The notes beneath the pieces were generated by a model. That model saw only the letters and a list, made by a program, of their open reading frames with translations, had not been told where the DNA came from and searched no databases. The position numbers and the translations under genes are program-made. A DNA stretch of 64,000 bases from assembly GCF_000247815.1 (NCBI RefSeq), contig NC_021674.1:26538331-26602330 (forward strand), read 5' to 3'. Of the stretch, positions 1 through 23,800 are shown piece after piece (position 1 is the stretch's first letter; each line of letters begins with the position of its first letter). This DNA is from Ficedula albicollis. Its lineage: Eukaryota > Chordata > Aves > Passeriformes > Muscicapidae.

Positions 1-361
1 TTTGTGGACAAGGGATGTGCTTAACTCTGGGGAAATTCAGCCATTTTAAACATGAAAGGGGATGTTCATTTGAGGCTTCTACTCAAGACTGAAAATTTGA
101 ATTCTGGCGTTTGAGTTCTTGTGATGGTCTGAATCTTCAGATCAGAATGTGGAATTTAAAAAATTTAATATAATATCTCAGCTCTCAAAACAATGCCTGC
201 TGACTGCATGTTTCTTGAGTCCCTGTTGTAGAAGTGTTTCAGTTTGAGCTCCCAAACTGATCTGTAGAAAAATGAATTTATTGAGGAAACTATAGTTTTC
301 TTATTTAGATAATCGATAAATATAAAAATCAGATTATTTAAAAGCTATATTCACTAAGATT
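1..361. repeat. Direct duplication flanking EPAS1 exon 8, copy A
   Basis: Positions 1-361 match 845-1205 exactly as far as I can read, with an offset of 844. The match stops at 362, where copy A continues tctgcagagg and copy B continues with a T-run. Copy A touches the left edge, so the duplication may be longer. It is non-coding and lies in intron 8. It is either a very recent segmental duplication or an assembly overlap that was not collapsed. Confidence 0.95.
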
Positions 362-794
<433 letters not shown>

Positions 795-844
795 TTAAAT
801 ACACCCACCGCTGTGTTTTCATGATGCAGAAGTGCACCAAGGCA

Positions 845-1205
845 TTTGTGGACAAGGGATGTGCTTAACTCTGGGGAAATTCAGCCATTTTAAACATGAA
901 AGGGGATGTTCATTTGAGGCTTCTACTCAAGACTGAAAATTTGAATTCTGGCGTTTGAGTTCTTGTGATGGTCTGAATCTTCAGATCAGAATGTGGAATT
1001 TAAAAAATTTAATATAATATCTCAGCTCTCAAAACAATGCCTGCTGACTGCATGTTTCTTGAGTCCCTGTTGTAGAAGTGTTTCAGTTTGAGCTCCCAAA
1101 CTGATCTGTAGAAAAATGAATTTATTGAGGAAACTATAGTTTTCTTATTTAGATAATCGATAAATATAAAAATCAGATTATTTAAAAGCTATATTCACTA
1201 AGATT
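845..1205. repeat. Direct duplication flanking EPAS1 exon 8, copy B
   Basis: This is the second copy of the segment at 1-361, here in intron 7 upstream of exon 8. The 483-nt spacer 362-844 contains exon 8. The two copies appear identical, implying either very recent origin or an assembly error. No coding or mobile-element features are seen within the repeat itself. Confidence 0.95.
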
Positions 1206-4200
1206 TTTTTATAATTGACATCTTAAAAAAAAAAAAAGGTATAAAAATTAAGAATAGTAAACAGGACTGCTTTGTCTAGACAAGAAAAAAAGCTGAACCA
1301 ATATATTTCTCCCTCTCATTGAACTGTGTAGCTCCTTTGCAAGAGCTTGGAATTAGCAGCCTAGAAGAAACACATCATCATATCAAATAATGTTTATGTA
1401 ACTCTGGTTTTTTGAACTATCCTGTGTTTCTCAAATAATAACTGACAATAATACAAATTTGGTTTAAAGCTTCTAAATGTCTGAAGGGTGAAATCTGTAG
1501 CCCTGCTACCCCCCAATATTTTGCAGTATTTGCAGAGAATGAGTTTTGGAGGTTTGGACTTCTGAGATGTAAAGTTTTATCATGTCCTGTCTGTTGTAAT
1601 TCAAAGCTATCAGTGAAGGAAAAATAATGTTGATCAATGACAAAAAAATTAGGGCTGGAGCAGACAAGCAGTACTTGCACTAGTTAGAGCTTGTACTTGT
1701 AAGCAGACATAGTCACACTGAATAGCAGCAGAAGTGGGAACTGGCTGAACTAAACCTTTGACCACACATTGGCAACCTTTCCTTTTAAACAGCTTTTGCA
1801 TCCAAAAGAAGTATGCCATCAGACTAATGCCCTAGAAATAACACAATTTGACTCAGGAGGACTGGAAAATTGATACTGTGGTCTTTTTACAGAAAAACTT
1901 CTTGTGAATGGGGCCATTAAAGGAAGCTATTTATTGTCAGCCTCTCCTACATTGCCACCATACAAATGTACAAATCCAGGCCTGTGAAACACAACAACTG
2001 TTTTGCAGATAATTGTTGCTGTGTTTATCCTTCTATTTCTGAAGTTTGTTTGTTTTCTTCCTAGGAGTATTTAATCATCCTTCATTTAATTTATTTAGAC
2101 AAAGTAGAACATTACTTTTATTGATTAAATACTTCTGGTGGAACAAAATCAAAAGCTTTCATTTCAAAGTGTTTTAGTGACTGGACTGTTCTGCTCTGCT
2201 TGTGAAACATAATTACGCTGCTTCCTAATCATCAGCTCATCAATAAGAGTCACAGTGTAGGCGCCTGTTACATTACAAAGAAGCTTTTTACTGCTTTAAT
2301 CTTTTTTATTATTATTATTCAAAGCATGTCATGTTCTGATATAATAAAGTACAGCAGAATCCCTCCATGGGGTAATCTCATAAATTACTAATACACTTGA
2401 AACTGCTGACTTTGTTATCAATGCTACATTTAAGGCTCTGCCTTCAGAGTGAACTTCTCACTTCTCTCTTAATTTTTTTTTAAAACTTTTTATAAGGTAT
2501 ACATTACCTATATTTGTACAGAACTAGTTACATGTCAATGAAATAGGCTCCAAATATATTCTTTGTGTGGAGAGAGGGAGAAGGCAGGGATGAATTCTAT
2601 AGAACACAAAACCACGATTCCCTTAGAAAGCTTTCTGAACTTTTGCTAACTACTGGGCACTGTCAGAATTGATGACTGCATTACTGCAATGATATATACT
2701 CTATACATAGCATATTTCTAATAAAAATTATCGTTTAATAAATGCAAGTCTGCTGAACCTGAATTTTGAGGTGGCTATTTCCACGTACAAAAGGACAGTG
2801 GTAAAATGAGTATAGCCACATGCTTGGAAGAACAAGTAAGGTCTGCATAAGCTCTAGACCTGCTTGGTTACCCTGCATTGCACAGCATCTCAATGGCACA
2901 CATAATGGAATCCAGGCATTTCCTATTTGAAGGGTTTACCTGTGTTTTGTAAAGTCACAGCCTGCTGTCACTTTGTCTTTGTGGTTGTTCCCTGACTTGG
3001 TAAGAAGCCTGTTGGTCCCAGAAGACGTGGGAACTGTTTTACCTTAGAAAAACTAAATTTGCTGGCAATTTAAAGTGATGGTTCTGTTGTGGGAAATCAC
3101 ATTTATCACAGCAATAGACTTTGGTCCTGTCCTTCCAACAGTAAAAACCTAACCCACGCTGATCCTGTACTATAATAAATTCTATGGAACAGTTTGACCC
3201 TAAACATTTACAACCTGTGCAGTGTCTTGAGGACTTTTGCTGGTGTAACACCACCCCTCTAAGACTTACTCTTGCCCTCATTCTGCTTCTTGATCAGACC
3301 TTGTACCCTGCAGCAAGTTTGTAGGACATGGTCCTTTTCAGTGGGCACAAATGGCATGTGGACACACACCCTGCACTACAGGAGGGTAAGTGAATTGCTG
3401 AAATGAGGAGCAACATCTCTTGATGCCTGGTCACGGTGGGTACTAGAAACTCTCTGGAAATCTTTACACAGACAAGTAACTCAGTGCTCCCATTTCATTA
3501 ACTAGATGGGGATAACCAACAAGGGCTTGCTCACCCTCCCTTTCCTCTTACCAAATGGATTGCCAGCTCCCATTTTATTCCCTCCCTGGTAGTGTCCCAT
3601 TCTTAGAAATCCAACTCAGTGATTCAAAAGCGTCAGTGCAGCACACCCCCTGATTTCACAGAATGACTTTCAATAGCCCAGCACAGGATATTAACACCCT
3701 ATCTATAAATATTACTTATTCATTTTTACTGGTAAAAACACATTACCTAAGAAATAATTAAAAGAATTACATTCCCAAATAACTCTCACTGAGTATGGGC
3801 TGCTCTATTTTTTTTTTTAAGCAGCTTTGGAAACAGAATGATTCATATCAACACTGTTTTACAGCACACAACTTTCATCACTGCCAAGCACTTTTTCAAA
3901 AAACATTTCAACTTAGAACTGTCCTGAATCTTTGCCATTGGAGCTAACCCCTTAAGGTCAGACAGCTATTCTTTGCTGCAACTTTTCTCTGGGAAGTACA
4001 GAAATACTTTTTGTAAGTCTATTTGGTGGCCATTTCCCTGTAGACGTGACCTTAGTCATGGGCTTTTCCTCAGGACAGAGGCCTTCATCACAGCAACAAC
4101 AAGGTGTGGGGGGTTTGTTTTTGATCTTGCAGGTTCCAGCCTAGCTGTTTTGCTTTGTTTCTATTAAAAGACCATCTGCAGAGGTTTTGGTGATGTGCTG

Positions 4201-4741
4201 GTTAGAATTCTCCAATAAACTGGTTCAGGGGCTGTAACAGCCAAGGGTGGCAAATGTCATTTGTACATGAATGCACTACCTTGTCTCCAGCCAAAGCACT
4301 AAGTCTTAAAGACAGAGACTGAAGATTTTAATCCAGTTATTTTAAAGCACCTGATGTGAAGGAGATGGAAATTGTAACTGTATGGCCTGCTGAAGAGAGG
4401 GATCTTGGATCTGGTCTTTGCTCCTAGAATAATTCAGATACTTTACTTTAAGAACAGCTAAAACTGGCAGTTCCCATAGGCATAACAATAACAAGAAGCA
4501 GCTGTTCCTGGCAGTAAGCATTATTTGTATAATGAATATCCCTTTAAGAAAATCTCCTTGCAATCTACTTTGGATGGGGAAGATAGTTGTTATTTGGTAG
4601 CAAAAGAGAGACATTCAAAAAACCACTGCAGTAAGCTATTCCTGTTTCCCTTTAGCTCTGTCTGCTGAGTCCAACAGCACACAAGAAAGATAATCACAGA
4701 ATGGCCTGGGATCTTTAAGGGACCTTAGACACCATCTAGTT

Positions 4742-5166
<425 letters not shown>

Positions 5167-5750
5167 CTAGACCAGGCTGCTCTGAGCCCCATCCAGCCTG
5201 ACCTGGAGCTCTTCCAGGAATGGGGCAGCCACAGCCTCTCTGGGCAACCTGTTCCAGTGCCTCTCCACCCTGATACTAAAGACATCATTCCTAATCTCTC
5301 ATGTAAACCCACCCTCTCTCAGTTTGAAGCCATTCCTCCTTGTCCTGTCACTACATGCTCTTGTAAATAGTCCCTCTCCATTTTTCCTGTAGGCTCCCTT
5401 CAGGTACAGAAGGGCACACTTATGTCACCCCGATACCTTCTCTTTTCTTTTTGAACAATCCAAATTCTCTTGACCACCAGGAACTGCCCTTCTCACCAGG
5501 CTAGAACTGCCTAACTCAGCTTTTCAAATTTTCACCTGAACCTTGCACTATACCTTAGAGAGACAGTGATTCTCCTCTCTAACATCCAAGTTTAGTTTTA
5601 ATTATGGCGAAACCCAGACCCTCTGGAAGGACCAGCAGCAGATTTCAGCTAGACAAGCACAGTTACCTGGTGTAAATACTGCTCTTGGAGAGTATCTGCA
5701 CACAAAATGCACTTGCATTTTCAACTATTTATTGAGGTACCCACCGTTTA

Positions 5751-14013
<8,263 letters not shown>

Positions 14014-14216
14014 CTGTCATCACAGTAGGTGAATTTCATGTCCATGCTGTGGCGACTCAGGAAGGTCTTGCTGTCCAGGGGGATATCAATGTTTGAAGGG
14101 TGCTGAATAGGCTCACACATTATTATAAGGCAGGTGAGGAGAGGCTCCTTATACCCACACAGACTGTGAGGAGGGCAAGTATTGTACACTTTAACTTGCC
14201 CAGTGCAGTGCAAAAC
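14014..14216 (-). CDS. EPAS1: EPAS1 exon 6: end of PAS-A and linker into PAS-B
   Basis: The 203-nt exon has acceptor ttgttatttcag before 14216 and donor GTATGTT after 14014. It starts in phase 0 directly after TWK of exon 5 and ends with AG of the split Arg codon. It encodes [20 protein letters not shown], then [20 protein letters not shown] (last strands of PAS-A), the [20 protein letters not shown] linker and the first PAS-B strand [10 protein letters not shown]. The His, Met and Phe of SRHSMDMKF, which face the PAS-B cavity in human HIF-2 alpha, are kept. The PPHSL loop is one residue shorter than the human PPHNSL form as I recall it. The length of 203 nt matches the equivalent HIF-alpha exon. 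Confidence 0.98.
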
Positions 14217-14311
14217 CTGAAATAACAAGAAACAAACTTAAGATGTACTTTCTCTCCGCATCAAAATGTCTATTAAAATCAAACCCACTTAATTTGGCTC
14301 AAATGTTGTAC
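14217..14311 (-). other. EPAS1: EPAS1 intron 5 (short, 95 nt)
   Basis: It starts with donor GTACAA beside exon 5 and ends in ttgttatttcag beside exon 6. At 95 nt it is by far the shortest intron seen here and is near the practical lower size range for vertebrate introns. It contains no other feature. Confidence 0.96.
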
Positions 14312-14430
14312 CTTCCATGTGGCAGACTTGAGGTTAACAGTTCTGCCTCTGTTGGTAACAGTGCATTTCATCCTCATGAAGAAGTCACGCTCAGTTGACA
14401 TCTCTTTGCTTTTCTTTCCAAAGCCTGGCC
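14312..14430 (-). CDS. EPAS1: EPAS1 exon 5: PAS-A segment
   Basis: The 119-nt exon is preceded by acceptor ccttatgcag and followed by donor GTACAA. Its first two bases complete a Gly codon begun at the end of exon 4. The reading is [20 protein letters not shown], then [20 protein letters not shown]. This gives the loop and the strand pair of PAS-A in which the [13 protein letters not shown] motif is diagnostic for HIF-alpha proteins. GPGFG stands where human EPAS1 has GSGFG as I recall. The exon ends in phase 0 on the Lys codon. Confidence 0.98.
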
Positions 14431-15622
<1,192 letters not shown>

Positions 15623-15774
15623 CTGGGTAAGACCCATGTATTTGTTGACATTCTCTGACAAAAAGATCATGTCTCCATCCTGTGTCACCACGGCAATAAA
15701 TCCCTCCAAAGCTTTCAGGTACAAGTTGTCCATCTGCTGGTCTGCCTCTAGTTCATTCTCATTGTCAGCACATA
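15623..15774 (-). CDS. EPAS1: EPAS1 exon 3: start of PAS-A
   Basis: The 152-nt exon is preceded by a strong pyrimidine tract ending tttcttag and followed by donor GTAACT. Its first two bases complete the Val codon split with exon 2. It encodes [20 protein letters not shown], then [20 protein letters not shown] and [11 protein letters not shown], ending in phase 0. The segment covers the linker after bHLH and the first strands of PAS-A. The acidic linker ([10 protein letters not shown]) differs from human (SENESEAEAD as I recall). [10 protein letters not shown] replaces human ISKFMGLTQ-type sequence, a difference I associate with birds from memory. Confidence 0.98.
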
Positions 15775-16980
15775 CTAAGAAAAAAAAAGAAATAAAAGCA
15801 TTTAAAGCCTTCAGCACCCCAGCCAGCCTTTTTTAATGCAGGCACATCCAGTTACAAGGCAATAAAATATTTTTCTGCTGTTAAAATTTCCTTTCAACAA
15901 ACCTCTTCTGGTGGGACCTACTGAACAGCATATGAAAAGGATGCCCCTATCATGAGGAAAGGCAGGAGAGACTTTTCTAAATCTTTTGGCAAATACAAGA
16001 TCCTTTCTTCACCTCCAGCATGTCTCTGCAAGACGTGTTTCCAGTCACTAACACCTGCAGATGCAAATGACTGAAGTGCATCTTCTTTGTGCACGTTCTC
16101 TTGGCCACTTGCAACATTTGTACTTCCTAACAAGTACAAGGTAGAGGACAAGCCTTACAGAAGATACATAACAGGACTCTTCCATCAGGTTTTCTAAGAA
16201 GTTCAAATACAGCTCCTACAAAACTTGCCGAAATAGACGTCTTCACTCAGTACAGAGGCATCTGTTACGACTACTTTGAATAAAAAAATGTAGAAAACTT
16301 CATGTTTCTTGCTGAAATACTCATTTTGCAAGAAGTCTAGAAGGCACTGCTTGGTAAAACATTACATGATTTGGGTTTGTTGCTTTTTTAAATGGGGAAG
16401 AGTCTGAGCCAAACTAATGCTGTTTTTACTTTGAAGCACTAAAGAGTGATGATTAGAGGATAAGTTTGATCTATACAGCTCCTGGAACTGCATCTGCTAG
16501 TGCCTGAGGATGGACTGCAAGCAAACCAAAAGGGATGAGAATTCTCAATGCAGAGCCCAGCAAGCACTGCTTGGAACAGGTAAGTGGTGACAAAAACAAT
16601 GCTGGCTGCTGCTGCTGCATCCTCCTGTTCCTCAAACACCCTTCCCGGGCAGCAGCCCATCATGCATCATCCGAACAAGAGAAGAAATGGACTCACCCCC
16701 AGAGCTATGGAGAGCACTTGGTTTATCACCCTTTGCCTCTCAACAAGACTGTTGGCAGGGAAGGGAGGATGCTCTCTGGGGATGGCCAGCACAGGCTGGG
16801 GATTTATCATTTCACATCCCTGCGCTGCAATTCTGGTACACATGCAGGAGCCGGTTCCTCCTCAGTACAAAGCAAACGACTTCAGGAAATTACATCAGGA
16901 CTAGCATTTAAAATTCAGAAAATATACAATAATATATTTGAATAGTATGCACTTTGACCAAAATGGCATTTAGGAAAGGG

Positions 16981-17007
16981 AAAAAAAAAAAAAAAAAAAA
17001 AAAAAAA
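16981..17007. repeat. Poly-A run (27 nt) followed by purine-rich tract
   Basis: Twenty-seven consecutive A residues pass into ggaaaaggaaaaaggaggga. The tract is asymmetric purine/pyrimidine. No target-site duplication or retroposed body was recognised around it. Confidence 0.9.
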
Positions 17008-17169
17008 GGAAAAGGAAAAAGGAGGGAAGGCACAAAAAGCTCCCCCTTCTCCTCCGTTGTCCCGATTTGGCTACTTGCTGCTTGTCTCCCCTTGGTGAGT
17101 GTTACTGCAATCCCTGCCTGCTCAGATGCTGAGCACTGGGAAAGAAGTCTAGAGGAGAGGCACACACTT

Positions 17170-17876
<707 letters not shown>

Positions 17877-20800
17877 TAAGTGACCATCTGCTCCCAAGCT
17901 TGTTTCTGCTGTGTAAAGAATGTCAAGGGTCTTTTTTTACTTTTCCGGAAGCAAACAAATGGTTTATTCAGCAGGGATCATGGCTATAGCCCAAGACAAT
18001 CAGCCAAGTGTGGGTTCAGAGAAAAAAATGACTTTTCAGCTCTAACCCCAGACCCTCCTTTCCATTTTTTTTTCCCAGCTCATTAAGTTTGCATTAACAA
18101 AACATGACCATTCAAAGGCAGGAAGGCTATTCAAAGCATTTGTATTCTTAAATGCCTCCAACAGTGAAAGACAAACACTTTACTTGTATTATCAGATGAT
18201 TAGGTTGCTTTTCCATGTATATAAATTATATTACTTATGCAAACACACACAGAGGACATGGATCACTCACATCAGGACTGCAGGTTCAAACCCTTAAGGT
18301 CCGAGCTGAGCACAGCACTTAAAGATATAGTCAACTTTAAAGCATGTGGTTACAGAGGTTTGTGGGATCAGAGTTCACTGTTTTTATTAAAATTATCTTC
18401 ATCCAGCTGGAGGCATCTGTGATGTGGACAGGGAGGAGGGAGAGAAGATTGTTTGTGTTGCTGTGCAGCCCGCCTAACCTAACCCAAAAGCACGAGCAAG
18501 GTGTTTTGCAGACACACTCCACGGGTAACTCAATAAACCCCAGTGCACCCCCTCCTTTCTCCTCAGCAGCCCGGCTGCAGCAAGAAAGGGGAGCTGGCAG
18601 ATACGGATTTCTTGTAGCACTTAATAGGGCACGCTCACATTTCAAAGACGAGGAAACTGCAGGCGCTACCAGGCACATAAAGGTGGGTGGCAAGTGCCAA
18701 AGCCACTCTGCTGCTGTTGCCCATCTGTTCCTTGCCTGTCCCCCCAGCAGCTGCAGCACTGGGAAACACACCAAAGGTGCTCATGTCTTCGACTCTTCCC
18801 AGGTTCTTTGCAAACACAGCCCCAGAAGGTGTCATTTGTGCTAAGCCGCTGGAGCAGATCAGCTACCTGAGGATCCTGAGTCTGCAGCAAAGAAATACGC
18901 TGGGCTGCACTGTGGCGGCCCTGGTATGCCCTGTATCAGGTAACTTGGTATAATTATAGTAATATAAATAATTAATAGGGGTCCCTCCTATGGCTGCAGT
19001 GTCAGCATTAGAGCACGTTCCCTTTCTCCTGTGGAAACCACCAGCTACTAGTACACAGAGGATATACACACTTTAGGAGAGTGATACATCAGAAACAATT
19101 CAGTCATTGCCACTAGCAAAAAATCTGGTTTGCTTCAGAAAGAATATTTTGCAGATGCAAAACAAATAATTGCATAGCTACTGCAATTTCCTCCCTGAAA
19201 TCCCTATTGTGTTTCACTCTGCTTTAAATTGTCTTCATTAATTTACCTTGGAGCTTAACTGGAGCACTAGCATAAGAAAATTCAGCTTCAGATGGAAAAT
19301 ATTTGAGAAAGCTGGGACCAAATGGAAGTGGGAAGTTAGCATGAGGAGGTGATAGCAGAACTTCATCCTTGGGTCTCCAATAGGTCTGAAGTCACTTTAT
19401 CCAGAGAGCAGCACCTCATGTAGGCTTGCCAGGTTTTTGCAGGTCTTCAGGAATGGTAACAGTGGGACTCAATTTATACTGGTTTTTAGAGGGTGAGGGT
19501 TTTTTTTGTTTGATTGCTTTTTTGTTAGCATTGCATTTCAAAATAGCTGCTAGCTAAATTTTGAAATAAGCATGTGTTTCTTGTTTTTTTCCTACAACTT
19601 TTTCCACCTCCCCCCAGCTAAAGGGAGTACCTCAGTTCAGGCACCATGACAGTATAGCAGGGAGACTGGGCTGCAAATATGCCAGTTTAAATTAACAGCA
19701 CATTCAGCAGAATGAAGTGCTGTAATATTGTTTTCATATTATAGTTACTTGATGGACCCCAGCCGAGATTGTGTTCATGCAACTCTGGAAAGCCCATACA
19801 GGAGGAGAATCCCTGTCTAGGGGAGACTGGGAGATGTTGAAACGTGTCAAAACACCTTGTAAAACTGCTGCTGTGTGCCTTCCTGGGATGACTGTCAGAG
19901 CTACAGGAGAACCAGGAACAGAGCAATGTGTCCCATGTCCCAACATTTGATGGGTCATACATTATTCATTTGCCCCAAAGCAATATTTCTTGAATTTTGA
20001 TACAGTATTTTTTTTGGTCCATGTCTCAGTCTGTATTAAATTTTGGTAAGTATTTATTTTGACAAATCTTCTAATCACCAAATAGAATTTATTCATTGAC
20101 AAGAAACTTTGAACTGTAATTGCAAATGCTTATTGCAGTGTTTATGATAGCCTTTTATGCTAAAAATAACTTTTGTAAACAAGCTTTGATTAATTCTCAC
20201 TGTCAGGATGTGCACTGTTCCCAAGTTTAAGAACACTTTTTCCGTAGATGCTTGCTCATTTCCTTCAGCCCAACCTCTTGGAACGAGTCTGACAACTCAA
20301 AAATCAGGCTTCTCCTTAAAAGAAATAACTCTGCAGGTATAAACAACCTCCTAGAAAACAGCCTATAACTCCTCTCAGCACCTTTGATCTGACTCAAAGG
20401 GGTCTTTCTGGTCAGTTCAGAGGTAGACAATGATAAAATGTGTTTCTACTGGAGGTCACATCATCACCTGCACAGAATTTTCCTGGCTTTGTCTCTCATC
20501 CTGGTTCTTACAAGTACCAGTAAGTTGCTTACATATTGTACATAACTGATACCAGGCTACAGCTGCCATTCCAGAGAAGGGTTGTAAAACCTGCCTGACA
20601 CCAGAGGCAAAATTAGGGAAGATCTAACAGCAGCTTCATCCTGCATCAGAGAAAGAAGCTTTGAGACAGACTTGTCTCTTCCTGGTTTCTTGTTTTCCAT
20701 CAAAGGAAAGTGACTGATTTTCCCCCCCCTTTTTTCTGTCTTGACAGGGCAGTACATCCTGTTCAAGGGGATATTTTCAATGTGTTCAATAAAAGCTTTC

Positions 20801-23800
20801 AATTTAGATCCACCAAGAAAAAGCTACTCTTAAACTTGAAGCTTCCTGAAGGGCTCTTATCTCCAAGTGCACAAGCAATCTTGGATAAAGAAAACACTTA
20901 TGTTAGTGTTGTTTTGATTGCAGAGTTTGTATCTAGCCAAATCATTCAGGTGCTGCTCCCAGGAACTTGCTTGGAGTCCTGCAGCCATCGGTGTTGAATG
21001 TTGGGAATACAGCACCCCATCAGACCAGGTGCTGAGGGACCATGGGACCTTTGGGTGCACCTTCCCTGAGAGGGGACATCACTTCAAGCAGCTGAAGCAC
21101 TCAGCACCCGAGCACCGACTCACTCTCATTCCTAGCAGCACAGCTGGCATAGAACTATTTTTCCAATTTAATAAAAGCAACCAAGTAGACATGCTATTTT
21201 TAAAGCACTGTTTTATGCCACAATGGTCTGACATGAGAGGCAGTTTGTCCAGACATTCAAAAACAATGCCCACATCGGTTCTCCCTGCAGTCTGTCCTCT
21301 CCCTTAAAAGCCTAGAGAAAAGCTATTTTTTCCCCTTCTGCTCCCTGCTGGCTTTCCGGCCCTGTTGTCTCCCTCCCTTGAAACCTTCACACTGGCTTCC
21401 TTGTGGCCTCCCTTCTCTCAAACAACTTCCCGTCTGTATCCCTGTTCCCTCCCCATTTCTGCTGTCTGCCTGCATAAGAACAACTCCCAGCCAGTTTCCT
21501 TTGCTGGATTTCTGCACAGAAAAGGCACCCGGGTGACCACACAACTGGGATGGGATTAAGGCAAGCCAATAAAATAGTGTTTGCCTCATTAGCCTGATTA
21601 AAATGTCCATAGTCCTGGCACAGAGAAACTCACTGTACTAAAGAGTTCTGGTTCCTGTAACACCTTTAGCATCAGCATGGTTCAAATAAACACTTAAAAT
21701 TATTGGCATTGTGCATACAGGCTTCCTAAAATGGATTCTCCTCCTCATTTTCAGTCAAAAAGAGAACATCTGAGGCAGCCTTAGCAACTATCACAATGTT
21801 AGCCGTTAACCAAGGCAGCCTTCTTTAGCAAAAGTCATTATTTCTCTTTTGCCATCTATTAGCTCCCAAAAAAAGCATCAGCCTGACTTACTAGCTGTAC
21901 TAGAAAATAATAGGGGAAAAGTACTGCTAACAGTTTTTCTGACCACACTAAAGAACATAAGATCCCAAATCCAAAAACTCCACTACTGATAAGCATCAGA
22001 ATTCCTATTTTCAGCAGCAACTTTATGGGATCAAAACCTTTACTTGAACTGAACAAAGATCAGTTCTAAATTTGTCCCAAACATTTGAATGTGATGATGG
22101 CAAAAATGTACTATGCCAACAGAATTAGGAGACATCTTGAAAAATATTTAAGATGATCATAATTAAATATTTCTACTTAGCATTCCAATTATACTGCGTA
22201 CTGTTCTGTGCACAACATGGAAACAGTATTATAAAGCTATTGTTTCAGTTTGCTTCCTGTGATACTAATCTCAATCAGGCCGTCAGACGAACAGCCTGCA
22301 TTTCTAAATGTTAAAGGCTTCCTCTCCAACATTCCCACACAGAATTGCCTACTGTGAAAATCAAAGGGAAACGTGTTACTAAGTAAAGCAGCAACTTTTA
22401 TAAAGCAAAACCTGGTATTTTTTACCCTTTTGAACTCTGAGATATACAACCAGCTATTTCCTATTATGATAGGATACAAGGGCCAAGCTCGGGCCCTGCA
22501 GCGCCTGCCGGAGACGTGCACTCTGCAATCCAGAAGTCGGGATTTTTCAAGGCACGTAGCAGGAGAGCTCTCAATGAGGGCTCAGATTCAGGGGCTCTGC
22601 CATTCACCTGCTGGAAGAATGTGGGCATAGATTTCCCTAGGTCTTGGCTTCCCAACAGATAAATGATCATTATGCAGACACAACTAACAAAACAGCCCGA
22701 GTTACACAAGTGAAAAGCCCTATTCCGACTCAGGGAATAATAGGAAGGGGCATGAGACACTCAGTGCCAGTGGAGTGACACTGGCAAGTTGCCTATGGCC
22801 ATCTCCAAAATCCCACCTGGAGCATCAGCTTGCAGAAAGATGAGGGTACAGTCCTGGGAAAGGCCTTGTTCTCTCTGCTTCAGACAAAATTGCCTTAAAA
22901 CAGAGAGATGTGTTTAAGAATCGTGCCTACTAACAGTAACAAACTAAAATATGGTGTGCTAGTAGGTTTTGATAGACTAAATAAGAAACAAGAAAACTGG
23001 TACTCAAGCAGTAGTTTTTTCTTTATCACATTTTGAAGCTTTTTTCCAAGCTGCAGCAAATGTCATTTCAATGTCCAACTTACTGACAGAACAAATACAC
23101 TCACTTGACTCCAGTTTACAATTAGGTGTCCAGCCCTAATAATCAAAGCCATTCCTATAAAGACAACATAAAGCAAAGAGGGGATTTGTGGGCTGGGGTG
23201 GGCGTTTGCTTCTATGCATTTCCATTTCCCCATTTCCCAGTTCATCTATCAAGAGATGACAGTGTTCCCCAAGCTCCCTGTCAGTCAAACCAGATTTCTC
23301 AAATGCAACAGTATATTTATGGTCAAATTCCAGGCTGCTAAACACCCACACGAAACCTTTGCTGCAGCTTTGCTTGGCGATCAGAAAGGATCCAAAGCAG
23401 AAGCAAGAACAGAATGAGCACAAACATCACCCAAGCCCAATTTCCATCTTGCTTCACCCTCATCAAAACAGGATAAGCAGCAAATCCTTGATCTGTGAGC
23501 TTCCAGCTGGATCAAAAACCTACCACTCTGAATTAAACTGAACAGCCTTCTAGTGAAAGTCAGTGTCCATATAAAAACTGACATTATTCTGAAGTCCACA
23601 AAGATAGGATGCTTAACTTTTATGTTAGCTATACTCAGATTAGTAGAATAGTAGATGAGCAGCAGACAAGGTTTTCTGACTTGAGTTCTTTTATTACAAC
23701 GTATTTTCATTATCCGATAATAATACCCAAAATTTCGAGAAAATCAATTCTTTTAAATTTCAATTCCTCAGAATAGAAGCATCTAAGATTTTGAAACCCT

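Noticed and set aside
18337..18844. Overlapping 145- and 166-codon frames on both strands in intron 2
   Set aside because: Locally GC-richer sequence lowers stop frequency on both strands. Neither product resembles a known domain.
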